The notes below the pieces were generated by a model. The model was not told the DNA's origin and searched no databases. It worked only from the letters and a program-made list of their open reading frames with translations. Below, piece by piece: positions 6,931 to 15,000 of a DNA stretch of 38,683 bases. The stretch comes from a virus: IMG/VR virus record IMGVR_UViG_3300042923_001135, positions 1-38,683 of that record; one strand, given 5' to 3'. The position numbers and the translations under genes are program-made. The first letter of the stretch is position 1. Every line of letters begins with the position of its first letter.

Positions 6931-7293
6931 ATGGCCACAGAGAGACAAAAATCAATTTGTGTGTATATGAATGCTCGATGTCCGGACAGGCAGTTTACAC
7001 CTTTAGAAGTAGCAATGATAGAGTCTCAACAAGGATTTGAAAATAGGCATAGAGAGGACAAATCAATCAATTATAAGTCAAGGATAGGTAAGCACATCCT
7101 CAACCAGCGTATAGCAAATCTGGTTAACAGCGCCCTGCAGCCTAAGGTGCCAATATCGGCAGAACATATTCAACTGTATAAACGCTGCTGGGCGGATGAA
7201 TTCAGCGACAGAACCGGTAAATGTGCTTTTGGTTTTCCAGAGGTCAGGCTGAGATATGGCTATGACCCAGTAACCGGTCAAGAAGTAATTTAG
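6931..7293 (+). CDS. Hypothetical early phage protein
   Basis: The ATG at 6931 is preferred because GGGAGG lies eight bases upstream; a GTG at 6925 would add two residues. The protein has about 120 residues, is basic and contains no clear motif. It ends with LRYGYDPVTGQEVI. It sits in a run of small early genes with tight spacing. No function can be given. Confidence 0.65.
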   Translation: MATERQKSICVYMNARCPDRQFTPLEVAMIESQQGFENRHREDKSINYKSRIGKHILNQRIANLVNSALQPKVPISAEHIQLYKRCWADEFSDRTGKCAFGFPEVRLRYGYDPVTGQEVI

Positions 7294-7307
7294 GAGGTGT
7301 AAATACA

Positions 7308-7457
7308 TTGAATAATGATTTGTTAATAGAATTAGTAAGGCATTGTCTGCTAGAAGTATCAAAGACTGAGATATCCCCAAATGTATTTGCTGACTTTGAG
7401 TTAGCAGCTCGCAAAGTCATTGACGAGCTAAAGGCAAATGCAACGGAGGATAAATAA
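7308..7457 (+). CDS. Small early protein, 49 aa
   Basis: A TTG start at 7308 follows a perfect AGGAGGTG (7292-7299) at good spacing. The 49-residue product is helical and acidic, with LLIELVRHCLLEVSK near its start. It fills the gap between two other early genes and ends two bases before the next ATG. No family is recognised. Confidence 0.6.
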   Translation: MNNDLLIELVRHCLLEVSKTEISPNVFADFELAARKVIDELKANATEDK

Positions 7458-7458
7458 T

Positions 7459-7554
7459 ATGTCTGATAAAGCTCAATACGCTTCTATATATGCTGGGGGT
7501 TTTATAATTGCCTTTGCATCTCTGACTTTTGTATATATCAAAATACTTATCTAG
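7459..7554 (+). CDS. Membrane microprotein, 31 aa
   Basis: ATG at 7459 is preceded by GGAGGA at a spacing of eight bases. The short product has one hydrophobic helix, YAGGFIIAFASLTFVYIKIL, so it is a predicted single-pass membrane peptide. Its stop codon overlaps the RBS of the next gene. Such microproteins are often missed. The function is unknown; a regulator of a membrane protein or of host envelope functions is possible. Confidence 0.55.
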   Translation: MSDKAQYASIYAGGFIIAFASLTFVYIKILI

Positions 7555-7564
7555 GAGGGATAGC

Positions 7565-7792
7565 ATGAATTCATTTGAGGTTAAACAAATGCGTGAGAGG
7601 CTGGAGCTTCAGGATGAAAACATCTGGTTCATGAGCGGATTCTTCGAAGAAAGAAAGAAATCCGCAGAAGCTTCCGGCAACAAAGAAGCTGCAGCAGCTT
7701 ATGGGGATATAGCTACTATGCTAGAGCGTGTAAAAGACGATGAGAGCTTAAAGAAAATATACCTAAAGAGGTGTTTACCAAATGGATCCTAA
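7565..7792 (+). CDS. Small helical early protein
   Basis: ATG at 7565 with TAGGAGGGA upstream gives a 75-residue, charged, probably all-helical protein (VKQMRERLELQDENIWFM near the start). An in-frame GTG further upstream at 7529 lies inside the preceding microprotein and is not favoured. The end overlaps the start of the next gene by 11 bases. No family is recognised. Confidence 0.65.
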   Translation: MNSFEVKQMRERLELQDENIWFMSGFFEERKKSAEASGNKEAAAAYGDIATMLERVKDDESLKKIYLKRCLPNGS

Positions 7793-7973
7793 AGGAAGCT
7801 TTAAAAACCTTGGCGGCAGATGGTATGTAGCATGCTGGGAATGCAACAAAGGGATTAATGGAAGACAGAGCTGTAAGAACGGTATGGTGGCAAAGAACCT
7901 TAAGCAGGGATGTTACAATGGCCTATTATTGGACAAGTATACGAAAGATGGTGAGGTGAATGAAGGAGATTAA
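7782..7973 (+). CDS. Small Cys-rich early protein
   Basis: The 63-residue protein has four Cys in its first ~45 residues (CWEC, then single Cys), suggesting a small metal-binding or disulphide fold. It starts inside the end of the previous gene and itself overlaps the next gene by 14 bases, so the three genes are translationally coupled. Function unknown. Confidence 0.6.
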   Translation: MDPKGSFKNLGGRWYVACWECNKGINGRQSCKNGMVAKNLKQGCYNGLLLDKYTKDGEVNEGD

Positions 7974-8676
7974 TTCGAAAATTCAACATCCTAAAGGACA
8001 AAAGGATCCTGGGCCGGGGTTATCGTTAAGCTTCAATTTGGAGCTTATAAAAGGCGAACGTATTAAGGTCATTAAAATAGGGAGAGCAGGTATGCAATCT
8101 CAATATGTATGTTCAGTGGTACATGAGACGGATAAGTTTGTAACAGTTGATTTGGGAAACTACAAAGAAACATTGGACAAGTTCGACATTCAAAGGAATC
8201 GAATCACAATAGAAAGGTTAGGTGATGAAATGAGAAAGAAACTTGAAGGACCAAGTAAGGAGGCGCTTGCGGAGATATGTAAGGGATGCAAAACCTCAAA
8301 CGAAGCAGCAAAGGCAGTTGCTAAAAAGTTTATTGTATCAATGTCTACAGCAAAAAGATGGATTAATGAGGCTGGTATGAAGTTTGGTAACAGTATTCAA
8401 AATGAAATTGCTCCTACAAACATTCAGGAAGAAACACCCTCAGCAAATTTAATAACCAAAGAGGAAAGCTTCTCGAAATCAGATGACCTATGTCCTGATG
8501 CTAAAGAACCTGAAAAAGAACCAGCAGTTAAGTTTAGTCTAACAATGTCTACTTACCAGATAGGAAAAGGAGTTATCCTTGTAGATTATCAGAGGGAAAC
8601 AATCAAGTTTATAGAGGCAGAATTTAGTTACGATGAAGCTGCAGCTGTAGTACAGCTTATAAATGAAATTCTATAA
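7960..8676 (+). CDS. HTH-containing early phage protein
   Basis: The 238-residue product has an N-terminal region of beta character (about 25-90). A helix-turn-helix-like segment follows (about 97-145, SNEAAKAVAKKFIVSMSTAK then RWINEAG), then an acidic linker and a C-terminal domain of about 50 residues that ends EAAAVVQLINEIL. It may bind DNA as an early regulator. The protein family is not recognised with certainty. The start overlaps the previous gene. Confidence 0.65.
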   Translation: MKEINSKIQHPKGQKDPGPGLSLSFNLELIKGERIKVIKIGRAGMQSQYVCSVVHETDKFVTVDLGNYKETLDKFDIQRNRITIERLGDEMRKKLEGPSKEALAEICKGCKTSNEAAKAVAKKFIVSMSTAKRWINEAGMKFGNSIQNEIAPTNIQEETPSANLITKEESFSKSDDLCPDAKEPEKEPAVKFSLTMSTYQIGKGVILVDYQRETIKFIEAEFSYDEAAAVVQLINEIL

Positions 8677-8681
8677 AAAAA

Positions 8682-8736
8682 GTGCCCACATAGAGGCACA
8701 AAAGAAAATATTCTCAATGCCAGTATAACACTGGCA
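8682..8736. other. Two small hairpins after the HTH gene
   Basis: GTGCC (8682-8686) pairs with GGCAC (8695-8699); it has seven A residues before it and would be a terminator only for minus-strand transcription. A second hairpin TGCCAGT (8718-8724) / ACTGGCA (8730-8736) with loop ATAAC lacks a T run. They may act as RNA processing or stability elements inside the early transcript. Confidence 0.4.
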
Positions 8737-8761
8737 ACTAATTTTATCAAGGGAGGGCAGA

Positions 8762-8905
8762 ATGATGAGTTTTATAAGAAAAATACAAAGAAGTATTTTG
8801 AGGGCCACTATGGAGAGGGAAGACGTGGACCATCCAAATAGAAGAGTCACAGACAAGTACAAGAGAGCCCGCATAAGAGCCCGCAAAAATGCAAGGGGGT
8901 ATTAG
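8762..8905 (+). CDS. Small basic protein, 47 aa
   Basis: ATG at 8762 with AGGGAGGGCAG upstream. The product is strongly basic, with many Arg and Lys in the second half (KYKRARIRARKNARG), and could bind nucleic acid. It ends two bases before the TTG start of the following large gene. No family is recognised. Confidence 0.6.
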   Translation: MMSFIRKIQRSILRATMEREDVDHPNRRVTDKYKRARIRARKNARGY

Positions 8906-8907
8906 TC

Positions 8908-11112
8908 TTGAATACCTTCTATACCAAGTGTGGTATTGCGTTTAAGAAATCAAGTACCGCAGGGGTGACTGGTTACACGGATCCAAACAATCCGAAATGC
9001 GAGAGTTGTCATTTTAGGGTAGACGTAAAAGAAGGCTGGCCTCCGGTACATAAAAAGTATGAATGTCGCGCTGGCAGCAAACCGCCGAATCATAAGAACG
9101 AATGGCATGGCAGCCTGGATGATAAAAACACAATTCGCATATGGTCCCTGGATCATGAGTTTATGGAGTCAATCATTGCATTCTGTCAGAAGCATCCGGA
9201 TTTAGGGGCAAGTTATAACCAAGACCTTGATGATTGCCGCAGAGTTGTATCAGTCAGCTGTACTGCAAATAAAAAGGGTATGGAAGCAAAGAAAGAGCTT
9301 GTGGGTAGGTTATTTGGAGAAGCAAAAGAAGACTCCGACGAAATAGATGGCACTTGCGCAAACTGTGAATACGGCATTGATTATGGTGAATCTGTCCTAT
9401 ATATCAAGTATAGCGAGAGCGGCAAAGAAAAGGATGTAAAAAAGAATGATAGCTGTCATAACTATACACCGGTTGAAGATGATACTGATTGGGAGCCTAA
9501 GGGTGATTTGGAGGGTCAACTTGCTGAACATCTGGATGCAGTGGATAAGAAAGAAAATGTTTGCCCTTACTATATAAGTCATAAAGAGGACGAGCCTTTC
9601 ATTCAATGCAGAGATATGGTTAATACAAGGCATGCTGACTGGATAAGGCCAAGAGAAAATGGTGAACTTCATAATCGGTATTTTCACTATACCTGCAAAG
9701 GAAGCTATTACGCTTGCGCTCTATACGCTGAAATGAAATCAAAGGATGAAAATAAATCTTGTAGCATAGGACAGTGCCCTTTCCACGAATGCATGTCAGA
9801 TGCTTGTGCAATCGAAAATGTTAGGCAAACAGGACCGCATATTATTCTTGAGCATGCTGAGAAAGTTAAAGAATATTGCCCTGTAAAATACATGGTCGAT
9901 AGACACAAACGAGAAATTGAAGAACCAAAGGAGGACAAAACAGTGATTCCACAAGAGCAAAAGTGCGAATTCAAAGATGATGAATGTCCATATTACTGTA
10001 ATCACAATGAAGGTTGTTCACTTAAACTTTCAACTGGTGATGCAATAAAACTAATGCTAAAGTCTATGGGCGAATACAACTGCGATGTGTACATGGAAGC
10101 AATAAGCGAACTCAAAGTGATTACAGAACTGGTAAAACCAGAAGATAGATATATCGAAGAGGAAAAGCCCCAGACCTTCGATTACAGCACAGTTGACACA
10201 GAAACAGCAGCCTTCCTGCAGGAGAAGGAAGCAAAGATAACTCAAATCCGGATGATGTCGGTGTTGGCCATAGGCAAAGAGCTTAAAGAAGTGCATGAAA
10301 AGCTTGCGAATCATTATCAGGGTACTTTTGGGAAGTGGTGTAAAAACATAGGGATTACAGATCAAACAGCAATGAACTATATAAAAGCACATGAGTATGT
10401 TGCCAAAAATTTTGGCAACATCGAAGACGCAGAAAGCATCCAACCATCACTTTTATTTGCTATCAGCAAGACGTCGGCTCCTGCAGAACTGCAGATAGCT
10501 GTTATGGATGGTGACATCACAACCCACAAGCAATACAAGGAGCTGGAAGCTCAGCTGAAGGCTAGAGAAGCTGAGAAGGAAGCTGAAGAGAAAAAAGCTA
10601 GAGAAAATTATCTTGCAGCTCAACGATATAAGGAGGATGCTGAAGCCGCCAAAAGGGCATTACAGCAGTCCCAAAGCGAGCATCAGCGTAAGAACGACAA
10701 TCATAAGTTTGAGATAGACAATCTGAACAGGACAATACAGGAGCTCAGATCTCAAATTAATGATTCGTCCGAACCTGTGGAAGTCGAGGAACTTCGCATG
10801 CAATTAAAGGAAGCGCAAAGGCAAGTTAATATACTCACTGATGAGCTGATGAAGCCTGTTGATGTAGAGCCGGCAATAGTAGAAAAAGAAGTGGAAGTTG
10901 AGAGAGCTGCAGATAAGGACTTTGAGTATATTTCCGATATCATCGGGAAACTGCTTACAGCCCACACTGGGCAAATAAAGAACTGGGCGAAGGTGCTCGG
11001 CGAAAATAGTAAGTTCGACCTTGAAAGCACCCGGCAGAACCTAATAGCCATGAACAGGCAGGTAGGCAATATGATGGATGCTATTGAGGACCAAATATCA
11101 AATAAACATTAG
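8908..11112 (+). CDS. Large Cys-rich protein with C-terminal DUF3102 and coiled coil
   Basis: The TTG at 8908 follows AAGGGGG at eight bases. In its first ~400 residues the protein has about 24 Cys in several clusters (for example CESC, CANC, CPFHEC, CPYYC), which suggests several small zinc-binding modules. Residues about 430-560 match DUF3102, a domain common in phage and plasmid proteins, with a helix-turn-helix-like GKWCKNIGITDQTAMNYIK. A long coiled coil (about 545-660) and a helical tail follow. DUF3102 proteins usually are much shorter, so the Cys-rich front half is unusual. It precedes the recombination genes and may bind DNA as a scaffold or partition-like factor; this role is an inference. 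Confidence 0.75.
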   Translation: MNTFYTKCGIAFKKSSTAGVTGYTDPNNPKCESCHFRVDVKEGWPPVHKKYECRAGSKPPNHKNEWHGSLDDKNTIRIWSLDHEFMESIIAFCQKHPDLGASYNQDLDDCRRVVSVSCTANKKGMEAKKELVGRLFGEAKEDSDEIDGTCANCEYGIDYGESVLYIKYSESGKEKDVKKNDSCHNYTPVEDDTDWEPKGDLEGQLAEHLDAVDKKENVCPYYISHKEDEPFIQCRDMVNTRHADWIRPRENGELHNRYFHYTCKGSYYACALYAEMKSKDENKSCSIGQCPFHECMSDACAIENVRQTGPHIILEHAEKVKEYCPVKYMVDRHKREIEEPKEDKTVIPQEQKCEFKDDECPYYCNHNEGCSLKLSTGDAIKLMLKSMGEYNCDVYMEAISELKVITELVKPEDRYIEEEKPQTFDYSTVDTETAAFLQEKEAKITQIRMMSVLAIGKELKEVHEKLANHYQGTFGKWCKNIGITDQTAMNYIKAHEYVAKNFGNIEDAESIQPSLLFAISKTSAPAELQIAVMDGDITTHKQYKELEAQLKAREAEKEAEEKKARENYLAAQRYKEDAEAAKRALQQSQSEHQRKNDNHKFEIDNLNRTIQELRSQINDSSEPVEVEELRMQLKEAQRQVNILTDELMKPVDVEPAIVEKEVEVERAADKDFEYISDIIGKLLTAHTGQIKNWAKVLGENSKFDLESTRQNLIAMNRQVGNMMDAIEDQISNKH

Positions 11113-11124
11113 GGAGATGAAAAC

Positions 11125-12084
11125 ATGGAAACTGTAAACATAATAAACGACTTTGACCCAAATGAATACAACCTCTTAATACCGGTGCAGAGTCTACAAG
11201 AGATTAATCCAATTTTTAAGTACGTGCGCAATGAAGTATTAATCAGTACAAAGCTCCAGGATAAAGAAATATATGAAGAAAAATCCGCAGGAAAAGGAAT
11301 GTTTGCATTAACACATAAAGCGCTTATGAAGCTGTGTAATGCTGGCAATGGCCAGATAGTGGAAGTTAAAAAGATACAGCCAAGAGTATGCGAAAAATGC
11401 ATTGAAGTAGCAGGGCGTACTGGTATAGCTCCTAAATGTGTAGGATGCGAAGCCAGATATAACGTGGCAGCTCATGTAACAATGAAGTTCCCGGAGCTTT
11501 CCGGAGGCTGGAAGATAATACAGGCATCAAGAGAAGTAGATCTTTCTGCAGTTGCAAAGGCTGGTCAAGCTGATAAGCTAAAGGAATTTGCCGGTGAACA
11601 TGCCGAGAGTAAAGCAATTTCAAGAGTTATAAGAAAAGCATTTGCTATCAAGTCAGCATACTCTCTTGAGGAACTTAAAAAACCTTTTATCGCAGTATAT
11701 CCAGTACTTAATGCAAATGACCCTGACGCAAAGAGAGCTTTGATCGCCGGGTCGATGGCTGCAAGTAATCTTCTTTATGGTAGTGGGCTGACCCTTGGAG
11801 CGCCGGAGGAAGTGAAGCAGATAGAAGCTCCTGCTGATGCTACTAATGTTGTATCTGCTGATGATTATGACGTAGAACCATTGGACGTAAATGAGCATGT
11901 TGAGGCAGGAGAACACCCGGATACAGAGCCTGAAAAATTCTTCTGCGGTAATCCTGATTGTGGAGTAGAGATTAAGGCTAACGTGGCAGATTACAGCATT
12001 AAAAAATACAAAATGCCTCTATGTGTTAAGTGTCAGGGTATCGCTAAGAAAAGGCTTGAAGATAAGGAGGCTGCTAAAAAGTGA
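11125..12084 (+). CDS. Possible phage single-strand annealing-type protein with zinc ribbons
   Basis: The 319-residue protein stands directly before the SbcD-SbcC fusion gene and overlaps it by four bases. The central region (about 120-205) has a beta strand WKIIQASREVDL, then the helix AESKAISRVIRKAFAIK. This resembles the conserved ExKAxxRxxR stretch of Rad52/ERF/Sak annealing proteins. A CEKC...CVGC motif (about 93-112) and a C-terminal CGNPDC...CVKC ribbon add metal sites. Annealing proteins paired with an exonuclease are a classic phage recombination pair. Overall similarity to a known family is weak to the eye, so the functional call is tentative. Confidence 0.45.
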   Translation: METVNIINDFDPNEYNLLIPVQSLQEINPIFKYVRNEVLISTKLQDKEIYEEKSAGKGMFALTHKALMKLCNAGNGQIVEVKKIQPRVCEKCIEVAGRTGIAPKCVGCEARYNVAAHVTMKFPELSGGWKIIQASREVDLSAVAKAGQADKLKEFAGEHAESKAISRVIRKAFAIKSAYSLEELKKPFIAVYPVLNANDPDAKRALIAGSMAASNLLYGSGLTLGAPEEVKQIEAPADATNVVSADDYDVEPLDVNEHVEAGEHPDTEPEKFFCGNPDCGVEIKANVADYSIKKYKMPLCVKCQGIAKKRLEDKEAAKK

Positions 12085-15000
12085 AGATATTACATACAGC
12101 AGACTGGCATTTGGGGGCCTACGTTGGCCCTCAATGCGATAATCCACTAATACGCATGGCGAATACTTCAGTTTGCCTTGATGCTCTTGTTGAATGCGCT
12201 GTAAATGAACGTCCTGACATTATTATCATTCCAGGTGATATCTTCCACACAGCTAGAGTGTGGTCAGATAGGGCAATCGCAGAGGTAAAACTAGCCTCAG
12301 AATATCTGACTGTATTAGCAAATATAGCTCCAGTTGCAGTGTTGTATGGGACTCCTAACCATGATGGTGCAGCTCAATTTGATGCACTGGAAAAAATGGT
12401 CGGAGTAAACACTGTGCATCAAGTAATCTTCTACACTATACCGTGTTTACATTCAATCAGTACAGCTGCAGGACCGGTGTTGCTGGCAGGGTTGCCTGGT
12501 TTTGATAAAGGACATTTTAGAGCTCAATTTCCTGGGCTGTCTGCAGAAGAAGAAAATCAAATATTCAGCGAGCAACTGTCTCAAATTGTACAAGGTTTGA
12601 GTGCACAACTAACACCCGGTATTCCGTTCATATTGATGGCTCACCACACTGTAGTGGGCTGTGAAATGGATAATGGCACCCATATATTTCAAGCCAATGA
12701 AATTGTTTTGAGTTCATCAGCTTTAGATAGCAGCAATTTCGATATAGCTTGCCTTGGCCATATACATAGACCTCAGGAGGTAATCGCGTGTCAGAAGCCG
12801 GTGTTTTATGCAGGAAGTATAGATGCAACAACTTTTAATGATGAGGGTAATGATAAAGGCTTCTGGATACATGAGATTGATGAAAATTTACCGTTTGACA
12901 GATACTCCAATAGTAGATATATCAAAACGCCACACACAGAATTCATAACTCTTAATTGGCCACAAGATGCAGTGCAAGCATATAACGAAATCGGAATTTC
13001 TGGATTTGGGAATATTGAAAAAATCAGAAATAAAGTTGTTAGGGTCTTATATTCATGCGATCCTGCAACAGAAAAAGCGCTAGATAAAAAGAAACTTGAG
13101 CGCGACTTACTGTCTGCCGGTGCATATTATGTCAGTGAAATTCGTCCTGAGCGCATTGAGGCAAGTGTGAACCGTGAAGCAATGACAGAAAAGCTGACTG
13201 TAGTTGATTGTTTGAAAAGATATTTGGAAGAGAAGAAGCTACCTAACGCAGAGTTGATAATTCAGGAAGCAATGCCGCTTATTCAACAAGCTGAAGCATC
13301 CACTATAGCAGGAGGACAAAGCGGCTTATTTCTTCCCCTGGAGATATCAGTTAAGAATTATAGGAGCTATGCAGAAGAAACCTTTAGTTTTATGGATATA
13401 TACTTTGCCATGGTAAACGGTGTAAATGGTTGTGGTAAGTCAAGCTTATTCATGGATGCTCCAAGTGACTGTTTGTTTGAAGAACCAAGAGAAGGTGAAC
13501 TCACCGGATGGATCAGAACTGGACAGAAATCCGGAAGTATATCTTTTACTTTCATGCTAGGGAAAGACACCTGGAGAGTTACGAGGACCAGGACAAGGAG
13601 TGGTAAGGGAACTTTGGCTCTGGCTAAGTTAGTATCGATGGAGAACGAGTGGGAAGACCACAGCTGCTCTAAGATGGACGACACAAAGAAGAAGATTATA
13701 GAGTTGTTAGGTATGGACTGCAACACTTTCCAGAGCTGCGTACTGATAATGCAAAACAAATATGGATTATTCCTTGAAGCACAATCTGATGATCGTATGG
13801 CAATTCTGGCAAATCTATTAGGTCTCGGAATATACGACCAATTAGAGAACTTGTCTGATAAAAAGAGGCTTGAGGTCAGCAGAATACTTAATGCTAAAAA
13901 GGATGAAAGCTCCAAACTCATAGAAAGTGTTGAAGCAAAAGAAACTCTTCAAATTCAAAAAGAGAATGAACTATTTTCTTTAGAAATCTTAGAGGCTAAA
14001 CGGCTTACGCAAAAAGAAGCTGAAAAGAATATACAAGCCACTATTGATGAGGCAGCCAAAGTAGAGCAGGAAGTTAAACAACTTCTTTCTGAAGTAGCTC
14101 AATTGGAGTTATCAAAGAATCAAAAGCAATTGATACTAGATGAGTTAGACAAAAACTATGCAACTACTTGTACCTTCCTGAGCAACGAAAGCCATTATAT
14201 CAGTCAACACGAAATGTACTTAAATAAAGTTGATAAGCTTTCTGACTTATCCGGGAAGAAGCTGCTAAAAGATATAAAGGTTAAATCTCTCAATGAAAAG
14301 AGTCAAAGGCTTGCTAGTGTAAAAAGTGCCATTACTAACATTGAAAGTGAGATTGAACAAACAAATAAGCTTCTTAAGGATAGACCTAATATAGTAGAGT
14401 TCCTTGCTGCTAACCAAAATATTGACGATTTAATTGAGACACAACAGAAGGAAAAAGAAGAGTGCATTAGGATTAATGGGGATTTAAATGACCTTAATAA
14501 TAAGCTATCTTCTCACAATATTGAGGTTAAAGCAATTGAGTTAAGGCTAAGTCAAAAGCTTAATAATGCTGCTGAGAAAGCAAAGATGCTTGAGAATAGC
14601 AATTGTATTGATGCAGAACATGCTAAATGCAAGTTTTTAGCTGATGCTGTTGAGGCAAAAGAACACGTTCCAGGAATTGAGAAGGAAATAGCTCAAGAAA
14701 AAGAGAGATTGATTAATATCGCAGCAGACCTTCAGTCGCAAATCCAAGTTAAAAATCTTGAATTAGAAAGCAATTGCTATAAAGTTGAAACGCTGGGAAG
14801 TCTTCTGCAAAGACAAAGGGAATGTAATATAAAGAAGCAGCAACTAGCTGCTATGGATGCCCAGCAGTTAGCATTGTCCACTCTGGAGAAAAGACTTATA
14901 GACCTGAAGCAGCAACTCAGTGAACTACAGATAGAGGCGGAAATTGAGCAAGAAGAAGTTGAAACACTCACAGCCGAATGCGAAGGTTACGAAAAACTTA

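Noticed and set aside
6831-7040. 69-codon plus-strand frame across two early genes
   Set aside because: It is out of frame with both well-supported genes that it overlaps and has no RBS.
8674-8700. Terminator for the early operon
   Set aside because: The GTGCC/GGCAC hairpin has its A/T run on the wrong side for plus-strand transcription. The next genes continue in the same direction with good RBS sequences.
13367-13921. 184-codon open frame on the minus strand
   Set aside because: It lies fully inside the SbcCD fusion gene, has no RBS, and its translation is low in complexity with no known motif. It is a shadow frame.
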